Positions 1 to 9,800 of a DNA stretch of 64,000 nucleotides are shown in pieces. The stretch is from positions 1,339,434 through 1,403,433 of the forward strand of contig ML680053.1 of the NCBI GenBank assembly GCA_007922225.1. Reading direction: 5' to 3'. The notes beneath the pieces are model-generated. The model was not told the origin of the DNA. It ran no database searches and saw only the letters and a list, made by a program, of their open reading frames with translations. The position numbers and the translations under genes were made by a program. Position 1 is the stretch's first letter. Every line of letters begins with the position of its first letter. This DNA comes from Emydura subglobosa (Eukaryota; Chordata; Testudines; Chelidae).

Positions 1-770
1 AGAGTGAGACCTGCATGGACAGAAGCAAATAGAAATCACACTCTGGAAGCTTGCAACACCAGATTGCTACTGGTTAGTGGGAAATCATGTTGGAGTTGGA
101 AAATCTACAGTGTTGGCTGTTATACAAGTGTGTAGGGCCATTAATTGTCTTCTGCTACACATGACTGTGACAGGACATATAGATGGATTTGCAGCAAGGG
201 GGTCCCATTGCCCTTTTTTGGCAGCACACATATACCTATTTTGGTACTAGGGCACCTTGCCACAGAGTACATCAACAGAAAGGGCTATTTTTCGGTAGTC
301 ATGCACGTGATGGTGGACCACCGGGGATATTTCACTATCAGTGTGGGCTGGTCCAGGAAGGCGCATGGCACGCCCATCTAAGAACACAGGACTGTTCAGA
401 AAGCTGCAAGCAGGACACTCTTTGCCATGTTGATCCACTGATTGGGAATGGTAAAATGCCAAGTGATTCTGCAGGACCCAGAGTATCCTTTGCTTCCTTG
501 GCTCATGACTGGCACACGGGCCATCTCGACAGCACCAATAAAAGCTTCTGCAGGTGCGGAATGATGGTGGAATGTGCTTTTGGTAGGTTGAAAGGACGCT
601 AGCAGTGTTTACTCATTAGATGGGATCTCAGTGAGCAAAATATCCCAATGGTTAGAGCTGCCTGATGTGTGCTGCATAATATCTGTGAGGCCAAGGGGGA
701 AAAGCTGCCACCAGGGGCAGCCTGCTGAGTTTGAACAGCCAGACACAAGGGCCGTTATAAGAGCCCAACG
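1..770 (+). pseudogene. Decayed PIF/Harbinger (HARBI1-like) DDE transposase
   Basis: This is a remnant of a PIF/Harbinger-superfamily transposase, a nuclear DDE enzyme that cuts and moves its own DNA element. Reading across all three plus frames gives recognisable pieces in the right order: a segment like KLATPDCY at the left edge, THIPIL then LATEYINRKGYFSVV and DHRGYFT near 216-340, LIGN.KMPS near 440-465, DPEYPLLPWL near 476-507, TGHLDST then MVECAFGRLKGR near 516-600, and LCVLHNICEAKGEK-like codons near 660-710. Of the acidic triad, the D normally before GTHI appears replaced, the D of DPEY is kept but out of frame, and the E of VECAFGRL is kept. Several frameshifts and stops mean it cannot make a working enzyme. 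The left end runs off the window. Family assignment is from motif recognition and is fairly sure. Confidence 0.8.
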
Positions 771-1722
771 TGGAATTATGCGGTTGAGGGAGCTCTTTTG
801 AAAGAGCCGTTTAGTCTGCTGGACTGTTCTGTGCTGAACTGTTCTCTGGGCCTGGGTTCAGTTTGAAATTGTGCAGGATCAGGAAAAGAGTCCTATGTAT
901 AAATGTACAGCAAGCACTATGTGGTGCATGCTGTTCATTTACAAGTATTGTGGGTTTTGAGTACCGCTATGCATTCTGCAGCATGTACTGTGACTTCTCC
1001 ACCAATAGAACTTTATTGGGTGAGGAAAAACAAGGTGCAAAAACCCCCCTGGTCATGTCAGACATATTTGTCTCTCTGTCTGGAGTGGCTCATGACCGTG
1101 AGTGCCAGCCTCAGGAAAAACTGTCATGAAGCAGGGCAGAGACCTCAAACTGGTAGTATGTTCTATAATTAGATTTCACCAGCCCAGGAACAAATGTGAA
1201 CTCCTGAAGCACTAAACAGTCTTAGCAGGAGTCACAAACAGTCCCCTAAGGCATTCCAGTATCTTGCCACCCAGGCAAGTTGAACTTAGTGATGATTGAT
1301 TGATTGCCATACACCAAAGATCATAAAATGTTCTGGTTGCTTCCAGGCCCAAGAGACCAGGCACTTACCCCAGATCAATTGCTCTCACACCAAAGACAAT
1401 GCTTGTAGCCAGTCCTATTGCAAAATATCTAAGGATGTGTTTCTCAAGAAAAGAAATGAGCATAATTACAAGATTTAAAGAGGGCAAGCATATAGACAAA
1501 TAAATTAGTCTATGGTTTTAGAAGGTGACAGTTGTAGTAATCTCTCAGCTCAGTGTCTTTTACAGCTAACCCCGGTGACCCTGGGGATCTCTGCCTCTGC
1601 TTCATAGCTCCAGCCCTGCGAGAGTCCAAACAGCAAAAGAGAGAGCAAACATTTTCTTGTCAGCTGTTTTTATTTCATTCTTCCAGAATTCAAGGTGATG
1701 GGATGAGTCGTTTTGCATGTAG
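771..1722. other. 3' flank of the Harbinger remnant and unassigned DNA
   Basis: No gene is visible. The first few hundred bases probably belong to the non-coding 3' part of the Harbinger element, but no terminal inverted repeat or target duplication was found, so the element's right end is not fixed. Short open frames at 863-1129 and 903-1172 overlap in different frames and lack recognisable motifs. The rest to 1722 is ordinary AT-rich DNA. Confidence 0.4.
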
Positions 1723-1734
1723 CCTCTTCATGAA

Positions 1735-1836
1735 AAAATGAGTCCTGTAGCACTTTAAAGACTAACACATTTCTGCAGGCATAAGGACTCTCCTTGTTTT
1801 TGCTATATACAGACTAACACGGCTACCCCTGTGGAA
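1735..1836. mobile_element. Short SINE-like retroposon (family A), 12-bp TSD
   Basis: A 102-bp insertion is bracketed by exact 12-bp direct repeats CCTCTTCATGAA at 1723-1734 and 1837-1848. Inside it, an arm beginning GAGTCCTGTAGCAC is followed by AGACTAACACATTTCTG, a GGCATAAG segment, a GACTCTCCTTGTTTTTGC segment, and the end AGACTAACACGGCTACCCCTGTGGAAC. The same arms recur at 15038-15208 and 36648-36893. Target duplications of 12-13 bp are typical of LINE-driven retroposition rather than cut-and-paste transposition. Which strand is sense is not clear, because neither end carries an obvious long poly(A) tail. I recognise this as a common turtle dispersed repeat but cannot name the Repbase family. 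Confidence 0.7.
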
Positions 1837-1848
1837 CCTCTTCATGAA

Positions 1849-2634
1849 GAGGCTATTAACAAAGTCATTGTATTGAGATGTCCCACGATGGCCCATTAAT
1901 TTTGATAGGGCTACTTGATGGTAAGAAGACAATCCCTCCTGACTGAGTTCAGTTTCAGAGCAAACTTTTTTACAATTATCACACACTATAAGGCAATATT
2001 TAAGTTTTTTGTTTTATAATAAAATAAGTGAGAATAATGCATGCAGCAATTCACAAACATTTCATAAAGTCTAAACACATTCTTATAAATCCAATACCCA
2101 TCTTAACCCTAGTAACACACAGGTGAAAGGCTGGTTTCCAGCAATTAATTTGTCAGTGCTCAGCTGGGATCTAAAGCTTCAGTAAGACTTGGCATCTGGG
2201 CTTCTAGCCTCACAATATTAACATAAATGAGCAGACTGGAACTTTAAAACTGGAAAGGCAGTAAACATTTCTGTCCATTTCAGCACTCAAACATAGTGCG
2301 TCATGGCTACACATACACTGACTGACCTATGAGAACCACCATTGGTGTATGTGAAACCGTGGTTTTCCTTCCTGGAGTGGTAGGGGTAGTGATATGCCCT
2401 GTGATGCCACGAGGCATGTTGGCAGATGTACAGAGCAGTAACCAGGGAGTCCTTCAAGGACTGTAAAGGGTGGAGAGCCAAGTATTTTTGGACCTGTAGA
2501 TCAACCAGGGTCAGCAGCATTTGTTTGCTGCCTGAGAAGACCCATTGTTTTGGTGCATCTCCCGCTCCTTGTCCTGCTGGACTCATAGGACTTTCTCCTG
2601 TTTCCTTCTCCATGCTGTCTGTCATATTGGCCTT
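1849..2634. other. No supported gene
   Basis: AT-rich DNA. A minus-strand open frame of 112 codons at 2287-2625 has a Met start and a somewhat coding-like composition, with an acidic/polar N-terminus followed by a Leu-rich stretch. It abuts the CR1 fragment and matches no family I recognise. It is left as unassigned and may be part of an old repeat. Confidence 0.4.
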
Positions 2635-3290
2635 CTAAGTCCTATATTCACAGTCCAATGCAGCACTGGCTTGCAGTCTTTCTAAACAGTCCTGAACCTG
2701 TTCTTTCACCACTGAGAGCTTCTTGCCTTCTTTCCATTCTGTGCTGCCCAGTGCAGCAGTCTGGGAGCTGCCCTTGTCTGTAAAGATGGGGGCAAAAAAA
2801 GCATTGAGTACTTCAGCTTTTGTCACATCCTCTGTCACTGGGTTGCCTCCCCCATTCTGTAAAGGGCCCACATTTTCCCTGATCTTCTTGTTGCTAACAT
2901 ATTGTAGAAACCCGTCTTGTTACCCTTCATGTCCCTTGCTAGCTGTAACTCCAGTTGTGCTTTGGCCTTCCTGATTTCGCCCCTGCCTGTTCGAGCAGTA
3001 TTTTTATACTCCTCCCTAGTCATCTGACCAAGGTTACACTTCTTGTAAGCTTCCTTTTTGTGTTTAAGCTCACCAAAGATTTCTTTAAGCCAAGCTGGGC
3101 GCTTGCCATATTTGCTAGTCTTTCTGCACATTGGGATGGTTTGTTCCTGCACCCTCAATAAGGTTTCTTTAAAATACAGCCAGCTCTCTTGGACTCATTT
3201 CCCCCTCATATTAGCCACTCAGGGGATTCTGCCCATCAGCTCCCTGAGGGAGTCAACGTCTGCTTTTCTGAAGTCCACATGCGGCTTTTA
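2635..3290 (-). mobile_element. CR1 LINE fragment (linker/start of RT region), antisense
   Basis: This is a fragment of the second ORF of a CR1 non-LTR retrotransposon. Read on the minus strand, 3158-2835 encodes a Lys/Arg-rich linker (KRPAWLKEIFGELKHKKEAY, then [11 protein letters not shown]), and 2871-2635 continues in another frame with [20 protein letters not shown] and FAPIFTDK. This is the segment between the endonuclease and reverse transcriptase domains. A frameshift near 2850 separates the two parts. The same region in the second CR1 copy, around 59220-59500 on the plus strand, reads [20 protein letters not shown], so the two copies are paralogues. The reverse transcriptase core and 3' UTR are absent, so the copy is truncated at both ends and inactive. 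Confidence 0.9.
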
Positions 3291-3384
3291 TATTATTTAT
3301 CCAAAAAGGGTCGTGTGGGGTCTAATACAAGCTTATGTCATCCTCATCCTCCTAATCAGGGCAAGATGGATTGATGATAGTTAA

Positions 3385-4250
3385 GAACATATGTATATGT
3401 ACCAAAAATATGTCTTACAGTCTCTGTCCCGTCAGATTTGCCAAACAGCTTTTGCCGGCCAAAGGGATGCAGATTCCACTATCTGACTAGATTCATATGT
3501 AAATTAAGCATTGTTAGCCAACAGGGTAGAAGCCCATTTTTTCACATGGAGTCAACATGTGACAGACAACATGGAGCCAGCATCTCAGGAAAGGAACCAC
3601 GGGGGTCATCCTCACTCTAGGGACAAAAACAGTGGACTGAGGAAGCCAAAAGGGCAGCGCTTTTTGCATTCATGTAAAGGGAATCCCAGCCAGTGTTGGC
3701 TGGTGATGCTGGGAGATTGCTTTAAGTGAGAAACTGCTTGTTTAGACTATGACAGGTGTTATACTTTTGTTTTATTTGTAACCATTTCTGTTCCCACTTA
3801 TTAGCTTTGCTCATTATCTCTTAGCTCTTCGCCTTTTGTAATAAACTTGATTTTCGTTAGATATATCTCAGTGCTGTGATGTTATAAAGGCCCTGCTCCT
3901 GGGTTGTGCTAGCCAAGCTGGGGGTAAACTATTCCCTTGGACAGCAAAACTGGTGAGTTCTGTGAGTATCCAGTGGCTGGACACTGCAGGAGAACACTTC
4001 AAGCAGGCTGGTGTGTATTTATCACTAGTCTGCACAGAGAGAACAAGATCTGCAGAGGCCTGGAAGGCAACACTTGTGTCACCAGAGGCTGCTGGTTTCA
4101 GGCACCAACAAGGCTGTGTCAGACTAAGGAGAGGTAGCGGTGAGCTGCCTCACAAACCTGGGTACTGTCACAGCTGGGAGGAGGGATTTGAAATTGGGAT
4201 TTCCACATTGCGGGAGTGTGCCCTAATGCCTAGGCTAGTCTAGGCTCTCT
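3385..4250 (+). mobile_element. Probable LTR-like dispersed repeat (solo LTR?)
   Basis: The segment has the look of a retroviral-type LTR on the plus strand. There is a TTTTGTTTTATTTG stretch, an AATAAA polyadenylation signal at 3840-3845 in a GTAATAAACTTG context often seen in turtle endogenous LTRs, and a longer downstream part containing GTGAGTATCCAGTGGCTGGA. No coding region accompanies it. I could not find a matching TG...CA pair with a target duplication, so the boundaries are approximate and the class is tentative. Open frames at 3438-3729 and 3937-4243 are short and carry no domain. Confidence 0.4.
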
Positions 4251-4426
4251 TTCTGTTCTGTTGAAACTGTTCCACTTTGTATAAACTACTTAACTAGACA
4301 CTGGGCCAGAGCGAGAGCTTGGTGGTAAGGGAATTCATCTGGAAGTGGGAGACTCAAATTAATATCCTGCTCCAATGACCATTGAATTATGTATACAGAG
4401 TGAAACAGCTTCAGCAGCAGAGACTA

Positions 4427-4840
4427 AGGACTGGTCTACATTGAAAACTTACGTCAGCATAGCTATGTCTCTCAGGGGTGTGAAAAATCCACATCCCTGA
4501 GAGAGGTAGCCATGCTAGCCTAACCCCCAGTGTAGATTGTGGTAGGTGATGGCAGAATTCTTCCATTAACCTAGCCCCTTCTGTTGCTGTAGTGGGACCT
4601 TGTTGGACCAACTATTCCTTTGGCATAATTGATGTTGCTCAGGGGTGTGAATAATCCACACCCCATGGGTGATGTAAGTTATACCGACCTAATTGCTAGA
4701 GTAGACAGGGTTATGTTGGTGGGAGAGCTTCTCCCGCCAACATAGCTACCACCTCGTGGGGGAAGTGGAGTAACTTCTCCCATTGGTTTAGAGCTGCACC
4801 CCTCTCATGCTTTTAGTGTAGATGTAGTTACATGTCTACG
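4427..4840. mobile_element. Cluster of hAT-like MITE sequence
   Basis: Two adjacent pieces of the same nonautonomous DNA-element family are visible. The shared hallmarks are GGTCTACA at the left, TCAGGGGTGTGAAAAATCCAC and its diverged repeat TCAGGGGTGTGAATAATCCAC near 4632, GTGTAGA-type ends, and a GGTAGCTATG/AGCTACCACC segment. The same motifs recur at 10740-10985, 30981-31250, 45430-45678, 57480-57760 and 58135-58398. Immediately upstream (about 4310-4420) a fragment with GTGGGAGACTCAAAT resembles the tRNA-like arm described at 4931-5064. Confidence 0.65.
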
Positions 4841-4930
4841 TCGATGGGGAGGGTTTACGCTGATGTGCTCCAGCGCTGCAACAATTTAAGTGTACATAAA
4901 TCCTAAAGACCCACTCCAGAATATTCCACA

Positions 4931-5064
4931 GCCCAGTGAATAGGACCGTTTCCTGCAATATGGGAGACTCAAATTCACATCTCTTCTTCATAGCAGGCAG
5001 TGGGGGGCAGAGGGAACTGAACCAGCAACTCCCATGTCTCAAGTAAGGGCCCTAAGCACTGGGC
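4931..5064. repeat. Inverted repeat with tRNA-SINE-like arms
   Basis: The left arm 4931-4980 starts GCCCAGTGAATAGGACC and contains ATGGGAGACTCAAATTCA. The right arm 5015-5064, read in reverse complement, starts GCCCAGTGCTTAGGGCCC and contains ATGGGAGTTGCTGGTTCAG. About 35 bp separate them. Each arm resembles the head of a tRNA-derived reptilian repeat that occurs both singly and as a palindrome. The arms are diverged, so this is an old copy. It could form a hairpin in single-stranded DNA or RNA. Confidence 0.55.
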
Positions 5065-5119
5065 TGCAGTCTTGGCAACAGTGTCCCTACCTTGTCCAGC
5101 TGTTTTGTAAATGGTGCAA

Positions 5120-5340
5120 AAAAAATTACAAGCTGATATGATGTGGCCACTTCATGTCAAATTTGCTGTGCGAGCTCCAAGCTCTGGTGCATCTCAGTCC
5201 TTCTTGGTCTCTCCCTGTAACACATGATGCTGTAGTGGCCTGTGGGCTGTAAGACTGTGGTCTCATGTGGTTGTTGGGTTTAGCGTGAGGGGGTGGGCTG
5301 GTGGCCTGTGATATGCTGGAAGTCAGACTCAAGGCGCTGT
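5120..5340 (+). mobile_element. CR1/L3-like 3' UTR fragment
   Basis: GTTGGGTTTAGCGTGAGGGG, GGGCTGGTGGCCTGTGATAT and GAAGTCAGACTC follow one another as in the 3' untranslated region of a CR1-related family common in turtles. No coding sequence is attached, and the terminal short-repeat tail is missing. The assignment rests on recognising this run of motifs and is tentative. Confidence 0.4.
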
Positions 5341-5699
5341 TCTCCCTGTAAATGCTATGGCTCTAAATTCACAAGTAGATTCTGGTCAACCCTTTAAAGC
5401 AAATAATCAATTTGTTTGAAAATGTTGCCCCTCTCCGGTGTTAAGGGGCTATTATAATGTGGCAGGAGGAGGACACACTATGCTTCCATATCCCCTTCTC
5501 AAGGGCAGGCCAACAGGTGCCTCAAAGATTGTGCCTAGGGGAGCTCCCCAACCCAGGACACCTTGACAGCAGCCAGGGTGCTACTTTCCACCTCCCCTCC
5601 CAGGAACCACCATGGCCGCGGACAGCCTCAACAGCGGGGATCTGCACCGCCCTAGTTAACAGCTTTGGGTGGGCTGTGCCCTCGTTAGGTTTCAGGGTT
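5341..5699. other. Upstream flank of the CpG island
   Basis: No gene is seen. Base composition shifts from AT-rich to GC-rich across this interval, leading into the CpG island. Open frames here are produced by the GC bias and share no recognisable protein family. Confidence 0.5.
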
Positions 5700-5810
5700 A
5701 ACGTCTGGCGACGTGAGGGGAGGCTCGTGCCCCCAGAGGGCTCAGCGCCCCGCCCCCTCTCTGGCCCCGCCCTCTCCGTCGGCCCTGCCACACTCCGCAT
5801 GGCCCCCGGC

Positions 5811-5931
5811 GCGCGCGCCGCTCCCGCCCAGTCTCCGCCCCCCTGAGTGGGCGGGGCATGAGGTGCCGCGGCGCGCGCCGCTCCCGCCCAGTCTCCGCCC
5901 CCCCTGACTGGGCGGGGCATGCGGGCGCGCG
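5811..5931. repeat. 60-bp tandem duplication carrying GC boxes
   Basis: Positions 5811-5860 and 5871-5921 are nearly identical: GCGCGCGCCGCTCCCGCCCA, then GTCTCCGCCCCC, then GGGCGGGGCATG, with a spacing of 60 bp. A third GCGCGCGCCG begins at 5925, just before the gap. Each unit has one CCGCCC and one GGGCGGGG. The array may continue into the unsequenced 5948-6347. Confidence 0.85.
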
Positions 5932-5947
5932 CCGAGAGCGAAGCGCA

Positions 5948-6347
5948 NNNNNNNNNNNNNNNNNNNNNNNNNNNNNNNNNNNNNNNNNNNNNNNNNNNNN
6001 NNNNNNNNNNNNNNNNNNNNNNNNNNNNNNNNNNNNNNNNNNNNNNNNNNNNNNNNNNNNNNNNNNNNNNNNNNNNNNNNNNNNNNNNNNNNNNNNNNNN
6101 NNNNNNNNNNNNNNNNNNNNNNNNNNNNNNNNNNNNNNNNNNNNNNNNNNNNNNNNNNNNNNNNNNNNNNNNNNNNNNNNNNNNNNNNNNNNNNNNNNNN
6201 NNNNNNNNNNNNNNNNNNNNNNNNNNNNNNNNNNNNNNNNNNNNNNNNNNNNNNNNNNNNNNNNNNNNNNNNNNNNNNNNNNNNNNNNNNNNNNNNNNNN
6301 NNNNNNNNNNNNNNNNNNNNNNNNNNNNNNNNNNNNNNNNNNNNNNN
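5948..6347. other. Assembly gap (400 N)
   Basis: Exactly 400 undetermined bases lie inside the CpG island, between a GC-box tandem repeat and a C-rich minisatellite. Both flanks are the kind of sequence that stops short-read assembly. The first exon of the RAB6 gene (start codon and about 23 residues ending in the GEQS part of the P-loop) most plausibly lies here, because it is not found in the visible island. Any open frame that reads through this interval is an artefact. Confidence 0.95.
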
Positions 6348-6364
6348 CCCCCCCCCGCCCGGTA

Positions 6365-6529
6365 CCCCCGCCCCGAGCAGGGACCCCTCCCCTGCAACCC
6401 CCTCATCCCATCGGGCCCGGCCTCCCCGCCCGAGCAGGGACCCTTGCGGCCTCCGCCATCCCATCGGGCCCCTCCTCTCACCCCCGCCCGGGACTGAGCC
6501 CTGCGCCCCGCGGCCCCCCATCGGGCCCC
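6365..6529. repeat. C-rich minisatellite, about 3 units of 48-56 bp
   Basis: Three consecutive units each start CCCCCGCCC, continue with a GAGCAGGGACCC-like block (GGACTGAGCCC in the third) and end CCATCGGGCCC: 6365-6420, 6421-6471 and 6481-6529. Divergence between units is modest. It lies directly right of the gap, so further units may be missing from the assembly. Confidence 0.75.
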
Positions 6530-6808
6530 ACTGAATCTCCCACGGGCCCCCGGCCTTTCCCTCGGGGGCGAGGCGATCGGTCCCTTGCCCCCCCCGCTTC
6601 CCCTCCGTGGTCCCCAGTTCATCGGGGCCTGCCCTTGCCACTGGGGGAGCTGAGCTTCCCCCCCCAACCCAGCCTGCCCGGGGATCACCCTGTGGGGCAG
6701 GGCCCGGTGTCAGCCCGGGGAAGGGGAAAGGACCTCTCGCTCTTCCCGGTGTGTGTGGGGTGTTCGGTGCTGGGTCCGAGAGCCAGGCCCAGCTCGCTGG
6801 GGAAGGGT

Positions 6809-6833
6809 TCCTCCTCCTCCTCCTCCTCCTCCT
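6809..6833. repeat. (TCC)n microsatellite
   Basis: About eight uninterrupted TCC triplets at the downstream edge of the CpG island. The Ser or Pro run seen in overlapping open frames is just this repeat translated. Confidence 0.9.
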
Positions 6834-9800
6834 GGGGCGATTTTCATCGTGTGGGGGAGAGGAACGACACCAGCTTGGGAAACTGCTTTGAGGAAAACGC
6901 CCTCTGTCCCCTGCTGCCACCTTTCTGTGCATTGATCCCCACTCTCCTCCTCGAAATGGTGTTGCTTTCTCAGGTTGCAGCTGGATGGTGCTTGACTGTG
7001 ATCTTTGCCCCTCCCCCCCCAAAATGAACTGGTATTTGCTCCAGTGGGGGTAAGGGGGGGAAATGAGAATGGCCAGTGCTCTTCTGAATGTATTTTGATT
7101 ACTCTCTATAGCAATGGTAGAGGGAGATTGCAAACAGTGCAGTTGAGCGGCTGCTGATTGATATGATCTGGGATTGGCTGATTAACATGATCTGGGATTG
7201 GCGGGTGGAAGCAGAGACTGGTAATTCTACTAAAGAGTGGATTTTTTTAGGAAACTGAATTATATTCCAGCAAAGTATTTCTAACATGTTAAATATTGAA
7301 TGCAGTAAAAGAGAATGCCCTCCCCTTCTTTGGTGGAAGAATTCCCTCCCCCACTTCTTCCTCAGCAAAAGGCCCTTGCTGTCTCACCAGTGCAGTACAA
7401 AATCCTGACTTCACTTCCTTGTGCGTGGATTGCTTTATTAAAATATATTTGTCTGCATTTGTAAGATGTATTGTAATCTGACTTCACAGTGAAAACACTT
7501 TATGACTTGATTAGGGGGAGCAAAAAGATTTAGTCTCATCTGTCCCTGGGTGGGGTGCAATTGGTATCTGCTGCCACAGCTAGCACTAATGTAGTTTGCC
7601 ATCTGCCTGGAAAGGGATGCTGATCTGTAAAGGATCTACTTTAAACTGTTTTGGTGGTTGGAGACTGCTGTTAAAGCAAATCAAGCCATGTACTCGGGCA
7701 ATTTTCTGCCCCTTTTTCTCCTCTTTGTTGGGAGAGATCTCCTATCCATATTATGTTCATGGAGTGAACACCATTAGCCCAATTTATATATCTTTTTGGG
7801 TAAGTAGCCTGATACAGAAAGTGTTGCATGGCCAGCCATTTTATGAGAATTTCAGGAGAGGGTCGTGTGTAAAGACGTTGTTCATACCAAGTAAATATTG
7901 ATAAAATGAATCTAAAGTGCTGCCTGCACACCCGTGAGATGCTGCTGCCTGTTTTATTGTGTTGCTGATATTTAGTTTGGAAGAAGCCTTTTAGTATGGG
8001 TCTCACAGGAAGATTTTTAGCTTCTAGTACAGCTTAATAGATCTCAGTAGGTAGCTTCCTTAGTTGACAAATGAATTTCTCACATATTTCAGTTCTGTCC
8101 CTCATACTGCAGACCATCTAGTGTCTAAATCCTCCAATCCTGTTAATTTTTTTACTTGAGCTAATCATATTTGTACTGGAAAGGTTTACATGATTCCCAT
8201 TGATAATATCAGATGTATTTTGGGGAGGTTGGGGAGAGAGGAGGAAATTATGGATACAGTGTAGCAGAATGCCACCAACAAAAGCACACTTCTGACATAC
8301 ATGGTTAAATAAGGTTCTAATGTACAATGGAAAAATCGCTACTTTTTCCATGCTGTGAAAGTGAGATTCAGACAGCTGTATGCCATCTTTGAGGTAATTG
8401 TGAATTAACTGGTTTTTTTAGTAGCCTATGTTTGACTCTTTAAGCACCATATGTAATGGTAACTAGATAAAGGTGCCCATAGTGATGTTCTGTGCAATGA
8501 AGATAATGCACATGCATCTTTCATTATGCAGTGCCTTGGCACTCTGAATTTTAATACTGGATTTTGCCACCTTTTAGCTCATTGTCCTTGTCCTTTCAGT
8601 TGTGCGAAGGTGCAGAGAGATCTGGAAACAAACACATCCTCGTATAATAGCAGCATTTAAGAATCAAAACATCTGTTTAAAAAGCACTGTTGCAGCTGGA
8701 ATATCTTTTTCACTTCCTGTTTAGCTAAATCATTGTCTGCTTTGTTGGAAGGCCATAATTAAAGGTATCCTACTGCTGCTCAGAGGAGAACAGAATGCTG
8801 CTTTTGCCTTGTTTTCTTTCAGTCACTTCAGAATGGCATGTGAAATGTTATGGAGGGTTCTGCTGCTGATTAGGTGGAGCAGCATGCCAGGGCTAAGATC
8901 AAGCCTCTTGTGTTGGCTGCATTCAATCTTTTCAATAAATGTATGTGCTACTGTTCAGTGATTTTTAATGGAGTTGGTTAAAGGCTTTAAAAGCTTGCAC
9001 AGTAGATGTTGTAATGTCATCAAGGATAATATCTTGCCCTGTGAAATTGGAAATGTTTGTGGAGATAGTTTTAAACAAGGCACAGAAAACAGAAAAGGTA
9101 ACAGCAAAAGATGCAAATCACATCTGTTGTATTAAGCCATATTATGGCAGCCTTCTCCCTAGTCATGTTTGCTTGGACTGCAGTGATTTCTTCCTGATTG
9201 TGCCATTCCTTCTTATCTTCTGCAAGTTCTCCTGCTATACTAAGATGATGGTGCTTCTGATTTGGGATTTTTTTAAGATTATAAGCCTCCATCTTCTCCT
9301 CACTTCTGGTGTGTCCTCAGTTACTTATATTGCCTGCCATTCATGCTTCAGTTGATTCAACACCTGGAGAGCCCTCCACGCTGTAGAAGGAAAGCTGACA
9401 CACTGCTGCAGTCTTCTGCCTGTGCTGATCAGTTGGTGGTGGTGTGTGTTGGCTGGATGATGACATGAGGTCACTTGCAGCTTCTTTCAGGATTTACTGC
9501 AAGTCGCTGCTTCTCCACTGAAATCCGTTTTTGTTTCCAGACTAGATTAGCAATACTTGCTGCAAATGCCGTGGATTCCTCACCAGCCTGCAATTTATTC
9601 CTTGTCTGGCTAACAGGAGTTCTCTTTGTACCTTGGCTTTTCTGACTGTGGTATAAAGACACTTGCTAGGATGACTAGCAATGAGTAAAATTTAACTGGT
9701 CTTCCTAGCCTTAATTGAATTACTATTTCCAGTTTGCAGATTACATAGAGTTTAGTAGTGTTAAATATGTTAATCTTCACTGAAAAGACAGCTTTGTGCT

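Larger units (their letters stand above)
5700..6830 (+). promoter_or_regulatory. CpG-island promoter, probably of the RAB6 gene
   Basis: This is the only dense CpG cluster in the window. It contains many CG dinucleotides, repeated CCGCCC/GGGCGGGG (Sp1-type GC boxes) at 5825-5920, and CG-rich sequence on both sides of an assembly gap, fading to bulk composition by about 6850. No TATA box is evident, as expected for a housekeeping promoter. The nearest supported exon downstream is the RAB6 exon 2 at 62379. RAB6 genes are known to have a CpG-island promoter and a very long first intron, so I infer that this island is their start. No first-exon coding sequence is seen outside the gap. Confidence 0.7.

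Noticed and set aside
5522..7133. Very long open frames (388-463 codons) across the CpG island
   Set aside because: They run through 400 N and GC-biased tandem repeats where stops are rare. Content is Pro/Gly/Arg/Ala low complexity with no domain.
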